A DNA stretch of 64,000 nt. It comes from Tetrapyrgos nigripes (Eukaryota; Basidiomycota; Agaricomycetes; Agaricales; Campanellaceae). The translations under genes were made by a program, and so were the position numbers. The first letter of the stretch is position 1, and each line of letters starts with the position of its first letter. The stretch is taken from positions 124,001-188,000 of the forward strand of contig JAACJM010000050.1 in assembly GCA_013368315.1 (NCBI GenBank), read 5' to 3'. This document shows positions 10,317 through 22,613 of this stretch, piece after piece. Under the pieces are notes generated by a model that was given only the letters and a program-made list of their open reading frames with translations, ran no database searches and was not told the DNA's origin.

Positions 10317-13300
10317 TTAAACATGTACAGTGATCCCCTTAATGATCCCCCTTCCCATACGTTCAATCTCTCCCAGAACACCCTCTTCATTGAGGACGAC
10401 AAGGTCTTTTTCTTTGCTCTGGCTGTGTGATTTTGTAGGAGACTTTCCCTGGAGAGTCAGTTAATAGGATGAGCAAACTGATAAGGATGATTACCAACTT
10501 TCTCCTGTCCTTTTTTGATTGTCACCGGCACACTAGAAAACCGATTCATAACCTTGAAGACTCTCTCCACTCTCAACGTAGGATCCCAGACAAGACCGAA
10601 ATGGTCTCCACCGAATGGGTCGTGAAAGATTCTGAACGTGTCGGTGTAGGTGGACTGAAGGTCTCGGTAAAGGAGATTGGCTGGATCAAAGCCAGAACGG
10701 ACGGTATTTGAAGATGAGGATAATGTGGTGTTGACAAGTTTAGAACGAGGATCGAGGTAGGATTGATTAGGTGAAACGTTATGGTGATAACGAGGAAGGA
10801 TTGAGGGATCGAGTTGGACGAGGACGTTATAGTCATGAGTTGGGTGGGTAAACATACTCTGTCGGTAGAAACATGATTATCAAGGGTAACTCGAGGGAAA
10901 AGAAAGGACAATCCTCACCGAAACATTAACCCTCCCAGTCTCTTCCATATCTCGCATACATGCCCAAGTCGCTTGTGCCAAGACACTAATTCTTCTCGCC
11001 ACGATAACATCTGGGCCCTTTGAAGTCCAAGCAGTACCTTTAGGGTCACGTAGAGTGGAGACTCTCCATACCCCAGGTATAGCCGCAGGCGTCGCCTCCG
11101 TCTTCTTCTTCACAAGGTCACCGTTCTCCTTGTCCTTTATGACGGAAGAAGCCGAGTACAGAGGCACATGTAGTCCATCCTCCCATTTCCAATCCTTCAA
11201 AAATCGGATAACACTGGCAAACCCTCGCTCTCGAGACCCAGGGATGTCTCTTCGTATCTTCTTCGTCGTGCTTTCCCCAACCTCAGTCTTGTCACTATCT
11301 ACTTCCTCCTCCCAGCCTTCTCCCACAAAAAACGCAGCACAAAGAAGCTCAACAGCCTCTTCACTGACATGCCCATGCAAAAGCCAATGACTCGCAAACC
11401 ACCTCTTCACAATCCTCACAGTACCAGCAAACGCAGGAAAATGATGACACAGCTTCGCTATCGCCCGATGATGTGCTGGAGAATGGATAAATCTCCGAGT
11501 ATACACTTCTCTAGCTCTGACTGCACCGTGATATTCCTTCCCTTTCTTCTCCGTAGATTTGACTGTGACGTGAGGTAGATTTCCTGTCCCAGAGATGATT
11601 CGGTCCAGAAGGGTAGCTTCACGATCATGCCAGATACGAGCAGAGAATGCCCATCCTTCTGGTGTAAGTATCTCCAAACGAGCGGTATCTTGAATGTCGG
11701 ATTCATCTCTACTGCCTTCTCCAATAATGACAGAAGCTTTGAGGCCTGGAGCAGCACTCATCAGGGAGCTACCGATTCTTTCCAAGAATGCTAGCTTGAT
11801 TTTTTGAATAGCCTTCAGCTCGTCAGGCCATTTGGAACTCTTTTCAAATTCGAGGATGAATTCGATGGGATGGAGGTAGCGGGCGGTTGGGGGTAAGGCA
11901 GATGCCAGAGAGGATGTGAGAGGCACTGGGCCAAATACAGAGGTGTACCGAAGGGATTCAGAAATTGGGTGGACATTCAGGAGCGTCAGTGGAAGCTCAT
12001 TATCATCAAGAGCCTTGATACTCTTTACCAGTGTATCATATGCCGCCAAAGCACCCTTGAAACCCATTGCCATTCCTGACCCGACGTAGAACCGAGATAC
12101 TGACTCTGGTAACCGTAGCAGAGAATCAAAAGGCGTTTGCCAGGTGTGTACAGCACCCTCTCCCAACCCGAGATGATGTTGGAGGATATGTCTGACAATA
12201 AGAACAGGTATGTGGGACTTTTCGTCAATGGTCTTGACTTCCCAAACAACACTCTCGGTGATGCTTCCGTCTTTGAACCTTCTAAGCTCGGCTTTTTCGC
12301 CCCAGAGTTTTCGGAATTTCTGTACACTCTCGGGGTCGGCTTCCTGTGAAGCGACAGATGGGCCGTGATCCACTTGGCGGAAGGCATGTTCTGTGTCGTA
12401 CAATAAACCAATCTGTATTTTGGAGAGAGTTGAAGGGTGGGCCTGCGAGAGAGGGCGTGTAGAGGGTGATGGATGGAGAATGGTTATTGAAGAGGTACGA
12501 TTGCCCAGAGCCTGATTGAGAAGGGAGGAAAGGTGAGAGAGGATAGCGTTCTGGACAGAGCCGGTATCAAGAGCGGTATGAACGGGTTTTTCGAGGGGAG
12601 TGACGGTAGAAAGGTCAACACTGCATGAAGAAAAGTTCTTGAGCCAAAGAGCGCAGGCGAGAAACAGAACACGCACTGTATCACGGCGTCAAATCTTGTT
12701 TGCAGATCTCGGTGATCTTTGAGGAAAACTTCGTCGAATGGATCACCAGTAAATGATGTGGAGTTCAATGTTTCTAGTGTTTTTTGGGCATCTTTAGAAA
12801 GCTAGATTGATAAATCGATAAGTATATTCAAGTGCCGGTGTATTTGGAGACGTACAAGTTTTAAGCTGCCAAGAGGAACACCAGCCAAAAGATTTATTGT
12901 CGACGAAGAGTCAACGAAGACAGCTTCGTGATTGGACTGATAGTCGTCCGGGAGGAACTGAAAAAATACAATGAGAAGAATCCAAAATGCAGCAACGTCA
13001 AGAACTTGCCTTATGATGCCCATCCTTCGTCTTCACGAATATTGGTTCGTGCTCAAAGTCGTGTTTTGCTGCATTCCCGTCAGCATAAAGAGCGAATGTG
13101 AGATGACGTGCTTCACATACCCATGAAATCCAATGCAGCTCTGAACAACTGATATGAACTTAGACCTTTCCCTAAAGGTTTCCTTCCACCTTTACCTTTA
13201 CCTCTTCCCATACTCGAGCTGGCAGATTCCTCCCCAAATATGAGGTATCCCAACAACCCAGCCCACCAAGGACCTTTTCCATCAAAGGCTCTGATACTTG

Positions 13301-14596
13301 GATGACACTCAGAGCCTTCACCGAATCCACGTTGATTTGCCCATATCCGTAGGAGGGCTAAAGCATCGTTGAATGCTGGGCAAAATTGCTGAAACGTATG
13401 TGTGGAAAGTAGGTGACTTTTGGGAGTGAACGCAGTGAGGATGGCATTATTGTAGAACGGAGAAGGCAGTTTGGATTTTGACGAGTCATCCGAAGACTCA
13501 GACTCAGAAGTGACCCGGATATTTGAATGAGAGGGTGAAAGTCGATTGAAAGGGATAGGGCAGTCTGCCGCAAGGGTTGGAATAATATACACCTTGGCTT
13601 TTAGTTTGGAAAAATCTGATGGCGAGTCATCAGGTCGCTGTTCTAACACAAGCTTCGTGAGGCGAGGGTCGTCTAATTGTGAGATGTACGAAACGTCGAT
13701 ATTCTTCAAGCCAGTTTTTGGGTGAGTTATTGCTGCTGCAATGGTAGCGAGATAGAACGCGCGTTTGTGGAAGAATCGACCGTTGAGATAGTCTTTTTCT
13801 TGGAAAAGCGTCTGACAGCAAACTGAAGTGAATAGACACGAATATCTCTACGAGAAGAAAAACGTACAGATGGCATTTCCACCGCTAAATCAACACCATA
13901 CTTCAGTTTGTCCTGCCCTTTCACTGAAGTCTTGTTCGCCCAGCTTCCAACAAGAGTGATATCACTCGGCTTTTCAAATGCAACCTTCCAAGGGGTATCT
14001 TCCGTAGGCAAAGGTATTGAGTAAGATACTGAGACACCCTTTTTGAGCAGACTTCTTGCAGCCTCCAAAGGTTGTTTCGGTGGGTGTGAAGGTAACTTGA
14101 ACAGAAATTCATGCAAGCCGAGTAGAAACTTGTCTAAAGGCGCACTGTGCTTGAGTTTTGGTCGTACGTTGGGCAAGAGAGCATCAATCTAGGTCGTACC
14201 TCAGCAATTGACCCCACAAGACAAAAATTACGGACACACCTGAAGTTTAAAGGAATTTGACCTATACAGATCGGCAGCATCCTTTATTGCTCGAATTTCT
14301 TCGCCGGTCGCTTTTAGAGGTTTACTCCCAGTCCCAGATAGTGTGTTCTCTTTCTGTCCTTCTCCAATACCATTCCATTCCTCCTCTTCATTGCCATTGG
14401 CTTCATTTTCCGAGTCACCGTCTTCCATTTCCGAGTCATCTTCCTCCTCATCAATGGATGGAACCTCCTCTTCTTGATCCTCCTCGGGCGAGAGTCTGCG
14501 GACCTGCAATACATCAGAAGATGCTCAGCTCAGCGTATGGTTGCATACCTTTCGGGAGATGTTCTCTTCTCCTCTTTTCCGTTTGAGGTTGACCAT
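10317..14596 (-). CDS. UTP22: U3 snoRNP protein Utp22 / Nrap (NOL6)
   Basis: Ten exons: 14596-14549, 14503-14240, 14188-13868, 13811-13121, 13068-13010, 12957-12856, 12801-12677, 12620-10919, 10858-10499 and 10448-10317. The product is 1267 aa, close to yeast Utp22. A basic then acidic N terminus is followed by the tandem nucleotidyltransferase-like Nrap domains. Diagnostic blocks are VDSSSTINLLAGVPLGSL, LWGEKAELRRFKDGSITE, VKRWFASHWLLHGH and HDPFGGDHFGLVWDP. Utp22 belongs to the UtpC / small-subunit processome in the nucleolus, needed for 18S pre-rRNA processing. Intron 5 is a GC-AG intron (AAG|GCAAGT, 13009-12958). Intron 9 uses GTTGGT and removes 50 nt (10498-10449), restoring the C terminus that ends KGITVHV. 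Reading through that intron would lose the last 44 codons. Confidence 0.95.
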
Positions 14597-14707
14597 TGGA
14601 CGAGTGTCAAAAGGTACCGATCACAGAGTCTGGCTGAGGGAAACAAATCTTACACAGCCACACCTGCTTTCTTCCGAAGTCAGTGCCTAGAGGGTAGTCT
14701 ATTTTAT

Positions 14708-15067
14708 CTAGTAGTAGGGGTATCCATAATTGTAATAACGATCGTCATATTCAGAGTCATACATCTCTTCCGAGTTAAACTCCTCTTCATCGATGTCATC
14801 GTCCGAGAAATGCTCGAGTCCATCCCACTTAACATCTGCAACGATCTCCCGTGGCATTCGAACGTCATATTGGATAGTCTCAAGCACATCTTCAGGCTCA
14901 GCATCAATACCTCGGCCTTCGCTTCATACCTCAACATCAGCAGGCTTCGCAAAGTTTCCAGCAGCTCGTCATCCCCAACCCGCCAGACGTCAAAAAATCG
15001 ATACCGTTCAGCATAATTCCAGCGAGCAAAAGAAATACAGCGATATTCTATCGAGTTCCTTTAAGTA
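14708..15067 (-). pseudogene. Unresolved ORF remnant with acidic, Tyr-rich tail
   Basis: One minus-strand frame ends at 14708 and reads ...EPEDVLETIQYDVRMPRE, then an Asp/Glu-rich stretch, then YYNYGYPYY before the stop, which looks like a genuine C terminus. Upstream, the coding-like sequence moves to another frame (ARWNYAERYRFFDVWRVGDDE, about 15050-14985). Stops separate the two, and no intron of normal length joins them. No Met or known domain was recognised. It may be a decayed gene end or a gene with an unusual exon. It sits just upstream of UTP22. Confidence 0.3.
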
Positions 15068-15242
15068 CATGATATAGTGCATGCGTATATCTCCCTATAT
15101 CGTGTCTCGTGTATCCCCATCCAATTTGAAGCAAGAAACAGTATTTGAATCGAGTATATACAGAAGTCAGGTTTCCGTGCAATCAGGAGGAATATCGTCC
15201 CCCCCCGCCCGAATCCGAAACCGCATCCCGCTGCCTCATCCT

Positions 15243-16812
15243 CTATCCACTGTCTGTATGAACCCTGCGTGCCGAAGGCCCTTCACCTTGCCGCTCTGCT
15301 TGGTCCTGTGGTGATTCAAGACCACGAAGTACAGCCAGGCGCTGCTGCAGCTTCAAATTCCCCAACCTGAGAGTATTCACTAGCTCTTCAGTCCGACTTG
15401 AGGGCATAAAAGGTGAAGTTTTCTGAGCAGAAACATTGGCGTCTCGATCAATGTCATAGGCATATGGATCAAAATCATGGCCTGTTTGGCCATGGAGGCT
15501 TGGACCATGAATGGTGTCGGTGTTTCCCCGAGGAATTGCATCTGCCGTCGAGTTCTGCGCCTCTTCGCCCAACAGAGAACCAAAACCGCTAGTACTCCAA
15601 GGATAACCACACCACCAACTGTCCCACCAATGATCCTGCCTCTTGCAGTCTGTGATGAAGTTTGATTCGTCGGTGTCGATGGCGAAGAAGTTGGAGCAGG
15701 GGCTGGCGTCGTGAGCGAGGTTGTTGATGAGCTGGACAGAGACGCTTGCTCTTTAGCCGTCAGTGTTTTGACCAGAAAATATTGAATGTTCCCTGGGGTA
15801 CCGTTGTGAGTCACCACCAATGTGTGCTCTCCGGGTGACAGTGATGAAAGATTGAACAAAAGCTGGTCGGAGATGTATGAGCTGATCGACGAGTCTGAAG
15901 GAATCAAACTGAAGCACTCTGGAGCTTCATCATCCAGTTGACGTGTTACTGTAGTCGACAACTTGGATGAGGTGCTATTCAAAGCGCTATACATCTCAAC
16001 GGCAGTCCCTAGTACACCAAAGGGTAGGTCGTCAGTGAACACTGAGTAATGCCTATGCGAAAACGCACCGTTGAACCTCAGAGTTACGGACGATCCAGGT
16101 GTTTTAGTGAATATCGTATTGATTGCTAGAGGTTTCTCCCAGCCATCGCTGAATTCCAGGTGCTCCGTATCCCGCACCCTCTGCAAAGCTGCTACAAAAT
16201 CCGGCCATATCTGCATAATGCCTCCATCTACGTCCGCTTGCGTAGAGTTCGCGCCCGAGTTGGGAAGCGGTTCATAGACAATGTAATCCAACCCTAGTTG
16301 CAAACCCGTCAAGTTGCCCACTTGAACAACAATCTCATGTTCTTATTGCTGCGACAAGGGAGGATCAAAACTGCTTTCGTCTACAGAACACAATGGCAGG
16401 TTGTTTTTCGAGGTAGAACCCGTAAGAGCTAGATTTGCTGTGCCAACGTTCTCCCCGTCCATCAAGCAGTTAACAATCACGCTGCCGTCAAGTATGTCTG
16501 GATCTGTCGTTGTAATGCTTCCAACGGCGCGAAATAGCGAAGTGGCTAAAAGAGACATTAATTAGCGACGCCTCCCATGCAGAAAGCAGTCCTCATCCAA
16601 TTACCATTGAGGCTGAACGATAGACTTGTTCCATTATGACCAGTGAAATGTACTGTGTTGTTGAAAACATGCCCAGAAAGACTCAGATCATGCAGGGTAC
16701 TTCCTATGTCAAGTGGTTCGTCTCCGAGGGTTGTGTGCCAATTCCTGGTGTATTTGATACGACTGTCTGTATCATCCACTGCGTCCCAAACCCGAGCTGT
16801 AAGCAAACTCAT
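15243..16812 (-). pseudogene. Type I membrane glycoprotein with Ser/Thr stalk, damaged
   Basis: The coding frame starts with VWDAVDDTD near 16800, with one in-phase intron at 16604-16546. Repeated beta-rich ectodomain blocks with N-glycosylation sites follow, then a Ser/Thr/Pro stalk, one transmembrane helix (GGVVILGVLAVLVLCW) and a basic cytosolic stop-transfer (KRRRTRR). Similar uncharacterised proteins are common in Agaricomycetes. Two lesions are visible. An in-frame TAA at 16345-16343 splits PPLSQQ from EHEIVVQVGNL. After the basic stretch the reading frame must shift by one to reach a family-like tail (SSRTEELVNTLRLGNLKLQQ, ending 15243). The second could instead be a poor intron using donor GTCCAA. 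No convincing signal peptide was found upstream. Most likely a young pseudogene, or a readthrough or sequencing issue. Confidence 0.6.
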
Positions 16813-17034
16813 GGAGGGCGACAAGAGCTGTGAGCCTTGGCAAGTTGACAGGTACCGGGGCTGGGAATCGACGAAGGTTGTTCAAGGCGTATGGAAGAAT
16901 TCGACATTGTTTTTCGAGAGAAAGAGTTTCAAAAGGTCCTTGTGATTCATGGCTCGAAGTTGAAACCTGTTCATCAACGGGAATTGATGTCAGGCTGCTG
17001 AGAGGGTTTCTTGATGTGAGGGAGAATGCACGCT

Positions 17035-17175
17035 GAAAAGACCAAAATATCTGCTCGACGGATAGGTGTACGAATAGTCACGGAATGTATTATGGTCATC
17101 TCACGTGATCGTAACGAGAATACAGTCCGTGACTATTCGTACACCTATCCGTCGAGCGGATATTTTGGTCTTTTC
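17035..17175. repeat. Long inverted repeat (49-bp arms, 43-nt spacer)
   Basis: The left arm 17035-17083 and the right arm 17127-17175 are reverse complements with a single mismatch by eye (CTGC against CCGC). The spacer 17084-17126 includes TCACGTGA, itself palindromic. No ORF runs sensibly through the arms. It lies between the membrane-glycoprotein locus and the first MYND gene. It could be a foldback/MITE-like element, a hairpin RNA template or a cruciform site. Confidence 0.95.
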
Positions 17176-17467
17176 GGTGTGATGATTTACGCGGTCAACG
17201 AATGGCATTGATTCCAAGAAGCGTCCTGAACTCACCAACTGCAGCCACGGGACATACTATGAGAAATTCAAATAAGCCAGACTCCTTGAGAAATAGCGAG
17301 CAAAGAGACAATGACGAGAGGTTACACAGTCGACAGAAAAGTGATCTCAAGTGTGGGAATCCGGTCTCGACACTATCATCAGCACAAGAGGTGCAATGGA
17401 AGGGCTATTATAATAATAGTAGTCATGATACAAAAAAAGGTCGTTTGTCTACTGTAGGTGTACTGCT

Positions 17468-19995
17468 TCAAGAACCTTCCTTCACCGACCTCAACGTCGA
17501 CGTGTCATCACTCGCCGTACAGTCAAGCTTCCTCACGAAGCGACGAGCTCTGGTGACCGAATGACCTACGACTTTGCTCCAAACTTTCAACCCCCGAACC
17601 ACAGTTTTAACCAAACTACTACTCCTGGGTTTGCCTTCCTTCCTTGAGTCTTCCTTCGTTGTGCCAGGGTCATCTTGGACGTCTGAAGGCTGGTGCGTTG
17701 TCTTCATTGCGCTGGGGTCAGCCGGAACGGGAGGAAGTAACTGTGATGGACGAGATGGGTTGGACACGATGAGTGCCTTCTCGTTCTCCTCCTGTGTCGC
17801 ACCAGAGTCAACCTGGATGAGACGAGGTCGATTCGAGGAGAAAGATGGGGTGGCCATGACGCTCTGAACCATTTCCTTGATCGACTCGGAGTCAGGGTCA
17901 AGGTGGACGGCATCAAGGTGGTCAGATCTAGGATGCGATTTGGCCACGACGTTTGACGGCTCGCTTTTTGCAATCAACTCTGTTTTCTCCTCTCCGAGCT
18001 CCATAAATATGGCGATAAACAAACGTTGCCGATGAGCCATTGCTTTAGCAACAGCCTTCTCCCAGTTTTCCCTTGGCGCCAAAAGCCGCGCTTCTAGTAT
18101 GGTGGCCAAGCGATGATCCATGGGGATAGTATCAAAGTGAAGGACATGGATGAGAGGCTGAGACCGTGGATAATAGGGATGGTTGGTGCGATAGTTCTGC
18201 TCGAGCTTCGAAGCCTTATACTGAACACGACAGATATAATCGAACTTGAGCCAAAGTTTGAAGGATGCATCAAGAGGATCTAGGGGTGGAATAACGCCAC
18301 CTGGTCCTTGTTATACTACTGCAGTAAAGGTGTAAGATGCTCGAGAATGACTTACGAGCTCTATCATCATGTGCTTTTTTGCAAACATTTTGATGATTTT
18401 CCCAATCCTTCTTTTGACACTTTTCACTGCAGTAATAGATCCGAAGACATTGCGAGCAGCGATAAGGGGGACAGTGAACAATGACTGGACCCTGCAAGGT
18501 TTTTTCACAAGCCGGACACTGCAACGGCGATATGAGCGGACATGTCAGTGCCACTGAAGTTTAGTGAAACATAATGAACACACTGGTTGGGTCATATGCA
18601 GCTTCCAAGTTTTCCTGATTTCCGTGAGCTCCTCCACTTTCTTTTTCAAACGAGACCAACGCAGATGATAGGGAGCTTGCTCTAGGTATTGTTCATACCC
18701 TTTCGCCTCGATCAGCCGCATTGAGCTGGACAAAACCTTCAGGACAGAATGGTACACAGTTTGAGAGCCTATATGGTCTAAAACAGTAGTAAAGTAGTGC
18801 TCAAAGAGCTTGCTATCAGGTCTCGGCCCCGTATGGAAGAACCAAGGTATGGCTCGTACGATCGCCAAAAGTAGACCTGCCTTGAGCGCCTCTACAACAG
18901 CAATGTGACCACGAGCTTCAAAAGTGTGTGAGAGATAGAAAAGAACACACTTGGAGCAGTGGTACACCATTTTGAGGTCGTCCTCCTCTGTGCAAACGTT
19001 CCGGGATACAATGTGTCGGAATGACCCTGAGGCCCAAAAGACTGAGTCTTGGATCACCAAAGCAAGTTCCAGTTTCGGGGAATACTGGCACAACAATTTG
19101 AGATATTCGAGTATCAAGGTATAGTTCTTGAGACGAACACGGGCCCGCGAGCAGGTAACCAAAGCTTGCACCACTGTGGTGGCGAACTTTGGATTTATGG
19201 CATTTATCACATCTTCCAGGGCAGATGGAGCGTGTTTTCCGACGTTTTCAACCGCGATATGCCATGGCTTGATCGCATCGTAGTCAGAGATATCCTCTGC
19301 TGCGAGAACCCACTGGTCTACAAGCACAGCGATGGTACCAGGCGTAGTCACAACGTCATCGATGATCCTTCCAGGGAGTGTGAGACTGAAAAGTAGCGTG
19401 GCATCGAGCTGCTGCCAGGGTCGGGGTATTGGTTCACTTTGAGAATCATCGGTGGGTGGTTGCAGGATTCCGTGGATTTTATCGAAGAGGAAGGAGAACC
19501 AATGCCATATTTGGATCCAGTTTTGGCGCAAGACTTCCTGGACCTTCTCCGTAATAATGCTGTGGGCAGTTATCTGGGCTATACCGCCAAGAGAAACGGT
19601 GACGGAGTGGAGTAGATTGTCGAGAGGAATAAGAGAGTCATCAATAGTCCCGGCTTGTAGACGATCTAGAGAATCCTCGGATATTTGAGGTATGAGGGAT
19701 CTGAGAGGGCGCAGGAAAAGTGGTAAAACTTCCAAAAATGCATCTGCACAGTGACAAGTAATGACGAGGTCTGTGAGTTTTTCTAGGGCCATCGGTGTAT
19801 GTGGAGATCCTTTGTTCACGACAGACCTGATCCACGATACCTTCTACAGGCAAGTGAATCAGAGGCTCAGAGCAGCAAAGAAAAAAATGCAAGATAACTC
19901 ACCTGGCGAAAGTCTGTCAGTGACATATATTGCGGACATACGCCTTCCTCACAGAATTTTCCTTTTCTACGTCTTTCCTTCCTGTTTCCCTTCAT
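17468..19995 (-). CDS. MYND-type zinc finger protein, paralog 1
   Basis: Four exons: 19995-19903, 19843-18584, 18518-18356 and 18306-17468, giving 784 aa, all in phase. A long helical N-terminal region (about residues 45-450, with the block LTLPGRIID) precedes a MYND finger at 452-497. The zinc ligands are C452, C455, C472, C475, C481, C485, H493 and C497. After it comes GGVIPPLDPLDASF, shared with the neighbouring paralog, then a Ser/Pro-rich, basic C-terminal extension of about 180 aa that the paralog lacks. MYND fingers usually bind proline-rich partner peptides. The cellular role of this Agaricomycete family is unknown. The 3' end of exon 2 and the whole finger exon keep the same phase as in paralog 2. 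Start chosen at 19995 because splicing of exon 1 opens the full N terminus. Confidence 0.8.
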
Positions 19996-20362
19996 GATGC
20001 TAGCGCTTCCACTATCCCAAAAAAATGTCAGCAGGACGTCTACTACCCAACACAACAGTAGTACATATTGCGAACCTTCAGCGATACCTATCGTTCGATA
20101 TGAATGATAGAGACTACCACGAGTGCCTTTATTGACAAACTGGAGCAGGGCTTGAATGGGAGATAAGATATAATATATAAGGCCGGACCTACGCGTCTAT
20201 GACTATGTACAAACGCGTGACTCCACTCGCGTTGGCGTGTCCCCTCGCTGGGTTGTGTCTCCGAGACTGCTACCCATTTTAACTCTTTAGTTACATGTAA
20301 GTAAAGTACAATTATTGATCATCTCGCCATGTTCCTGCCATCCGATGTCCTGGCTCGCTCCA
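19996..20362. other. Intergenic between the MYND paralogs
   Basis: Promoter side of paralog 1 and 3' side of paralog 2. Apart from the TATA-like element near 20169, nothing stands out. Confidence 0.5.
20169..20180 (-). promoter_or_regulatory. TATA-like element upstream of MYND paralog 1
   Basis: An AT-only stretch (TTATATATTATA on the coding strand) lies about 175-185 nt upstream of the chosen start codon at 19995. Similar elements occur upstream of two other genes in the window. Confidence 0.4.
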
Positions 20363-22475
20363 CTATGCACAGCTACCTCCTTCGACCACCACTGGCAGCC
20401 TCGAGTTGGCCTCGAGACCTGGTCTTGTGTCGTTCTGTGCAGGCTCCCTACGAGACGAATCTCCCGTGATTTTTGGTCTTGAACAAGTCAATTTAAGCAT
20501 TTTCTGCCCTCGTTCTCTGTACGTGACGAGATACCACTGGTCCTTCGGGCCCGTCACAGTAACCAGTCTGTTGTCCCATTGTTCTGGTGTGACAAAAGCT
20601 TGGGCCTCTTTGAAAGTGATGACATTGTGACGTATCGGGACACTTTCCAGCTGAAGAGCGTGGACGAGAAGTTGGTTGGAAGGATAGGAGGGGTTGGCGA
20701 CGCGATAGGATTCCTCAAGCTTAGTTGCTTTGTCGAAACTACGACGGATAACTCTGTCGATAAGAAAATCCTTGAAAGATTGGTCAAGGGCATCTAAAGG
20801 TGGAATGGCCCCACCTACACATTTTGTTATGATCAATCGGCAAAGGAGGAACAAAAAGATGGAATGACAACTTACTCGCTCTGACGTCGTATAGTTTCTT
20901 GCAGAAAGCTCGATGGTTCTTCCAATCCTTCTTCTGGCACCTCTTGCTACAGTAATACATCTGAAGGCATTGAGAGCAGCGATAGCGGAGACAATGATCT
21001 GATTCATCGCTCTCAATGCAGCCCGGACACTACGACGGCCATCTTAATATGAATTGGGTTATTCGGTTTTGACGGATACACACCGTTTGCGACTGGATTG
21101 GGTCTTGTTTCCAATCCTCCCTCAGCTGCATGAATTCTTCTACGTCTCTCTTGAGGCCATACCAGCGACGATGGGCATCAGATCCGCTGGGAACTTGCTC
21201 TATGTACCGCTCGTATTCTTGCCCCTCCATCTTGCGCACTGATACGGCCAGAACCTTCAATACAGAATGGTATATAGCATGACAGCCTATAACATCCAGA
21301 AGGCCTGAATAATGCTGGCGCAAAGTTTCTAGTCTTGGGTCACGGATGCCGTGACCGAAGAGCCACGGAATAGAATGAATCATAGACCAAAATAGGCGAG
21401 TTTTGAGTGCCTCAATGACGGCGGTGTGTCCACGGACGCGAAATGTCTCTATGAGATACTGGAAGACGGCGTCCAAACAGCGATACATCGTGAGGAGATT
21501 TTGGCTCCTATGCATCTGAGGGACAGAGGATACAACACGTTGGAACAGAACTGACACCCAGTGTATCGAATCAAGGGAGAGAAAAGCAACTCGAAATTTC
21601 GGAGAATAATAGGCCAGTATGATGAGGTATTCGAGAGGCAAATGAAATTTAGTGAAGTGGGCCGCAGACTGAGAGCAGGTGAAGAGCGCTTGCATCACCA
21701 GGGAGGCGAATTTGAGATCAATGGCATTGATTGCGTCCGTGAAAGAAGTAGGGGAGTGTTCGACCAGACGAAAGACTACGTCTTGCCATTTATCAATCAG
21801 CTCGACGTTGAAGATATCCGACTCTCCAATGCGAATCCACCAACCGACAACCCAAGGAATGCCATTAGGAAAAGTGCAAATGACATCGACGATCCTCCCA
21901 GGTAGGGTAAGAGCATCCATGACAGCTGGTCCCAACCGTTGTATGCCGCCGAAATCGCATACAGAACCCGGCTGCGAGATGATGTCCAACAGAAAGGATA
22001 ACCACTCGAAAATTCGCGGCCATTTCTCGCGTAGAGCAGCCTGGACGCGTTTCGTGAATAGTTTATGTTCTGCTATCTGGCCTATACCCTCTAACGAGCG
22101 GTATATCTGTGCAAGGTAAAGTCGGTCTGGATGATCGCCAGCGTCCCCTGAAGCAGGTATATGCGTTAAAACGAAAACATTGAGTTCTTTGAGCTTTTCC
22201 CGAGGGATTTCGGATGGACTGTACCGCAGATGATGCATGAGGATAGACAAAGCTTTTAGCAATTCATCAGCAGATTCAGAGGTGCTTATTATCTGATTCA
22301 AGAGGAGGAGGGCCTGTGGTGGATCCTCCTTTTCCACCATAAGCTTGATCTTTGGTAATAGCTTATAACGAGGGAGCCGCTAATGCGAAATTAAAAATGA
22401 AGGCAAAAAGTGAGATTGTCACTGTACAATTACCTTGAAATCATCGAGCGATGGAGGCTTTCTGAAAGGAGACAT
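20363..22475 (-). CDS. MYND-type zinc finger protein, paralog 2
   Basis: Four exons: 22475-22434, 22379-21084, 21029-20876 and 20814-20363, giving 647 aa, all in phase. The architecture matches paralog 1: a helical N-terminal region with LTLPGRIVD, then the MYND finger at 447-489 (C447, C450, C464, C467, C473, C477, H485, C489), then the GAIPPLDALDQSF block. The N-terminal exon differs, and the C-terminal tail is shorter and unrelated. Exon boundaries around the finger are in the same places, so this is a tandem duplication with later divergence of both ends. No function can be assigned beyond a probable protein-interaction zinc finger. It is divergent from CNB1 over a 138-bp gap. Confidence 0.8.
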
Positions 22476-22613
22476 CTCGAAGAGCTGTAGGCAATAGTCT
22501 TTGCTTGCTGTTGACGGTAATGGAGTACAGCGAGCACGTGTGGCTGTCAACGGCTTTGTTCTCTACTACTACCTCTTAATCCCTCTTCTCTACCCCAAAA
22601 ACACCGAGCAGCC
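22476..22613. promoter_or_regulatory. Short bidirectional promoter, MYND paralog 2 / CNB1
   Basis: Only 138 bp separate two divergent start codons. The pyrimidine-rich stretch CTACTACTACCTCTTAATCC directly precedes the CNB1 start. Confidence 0.5.
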
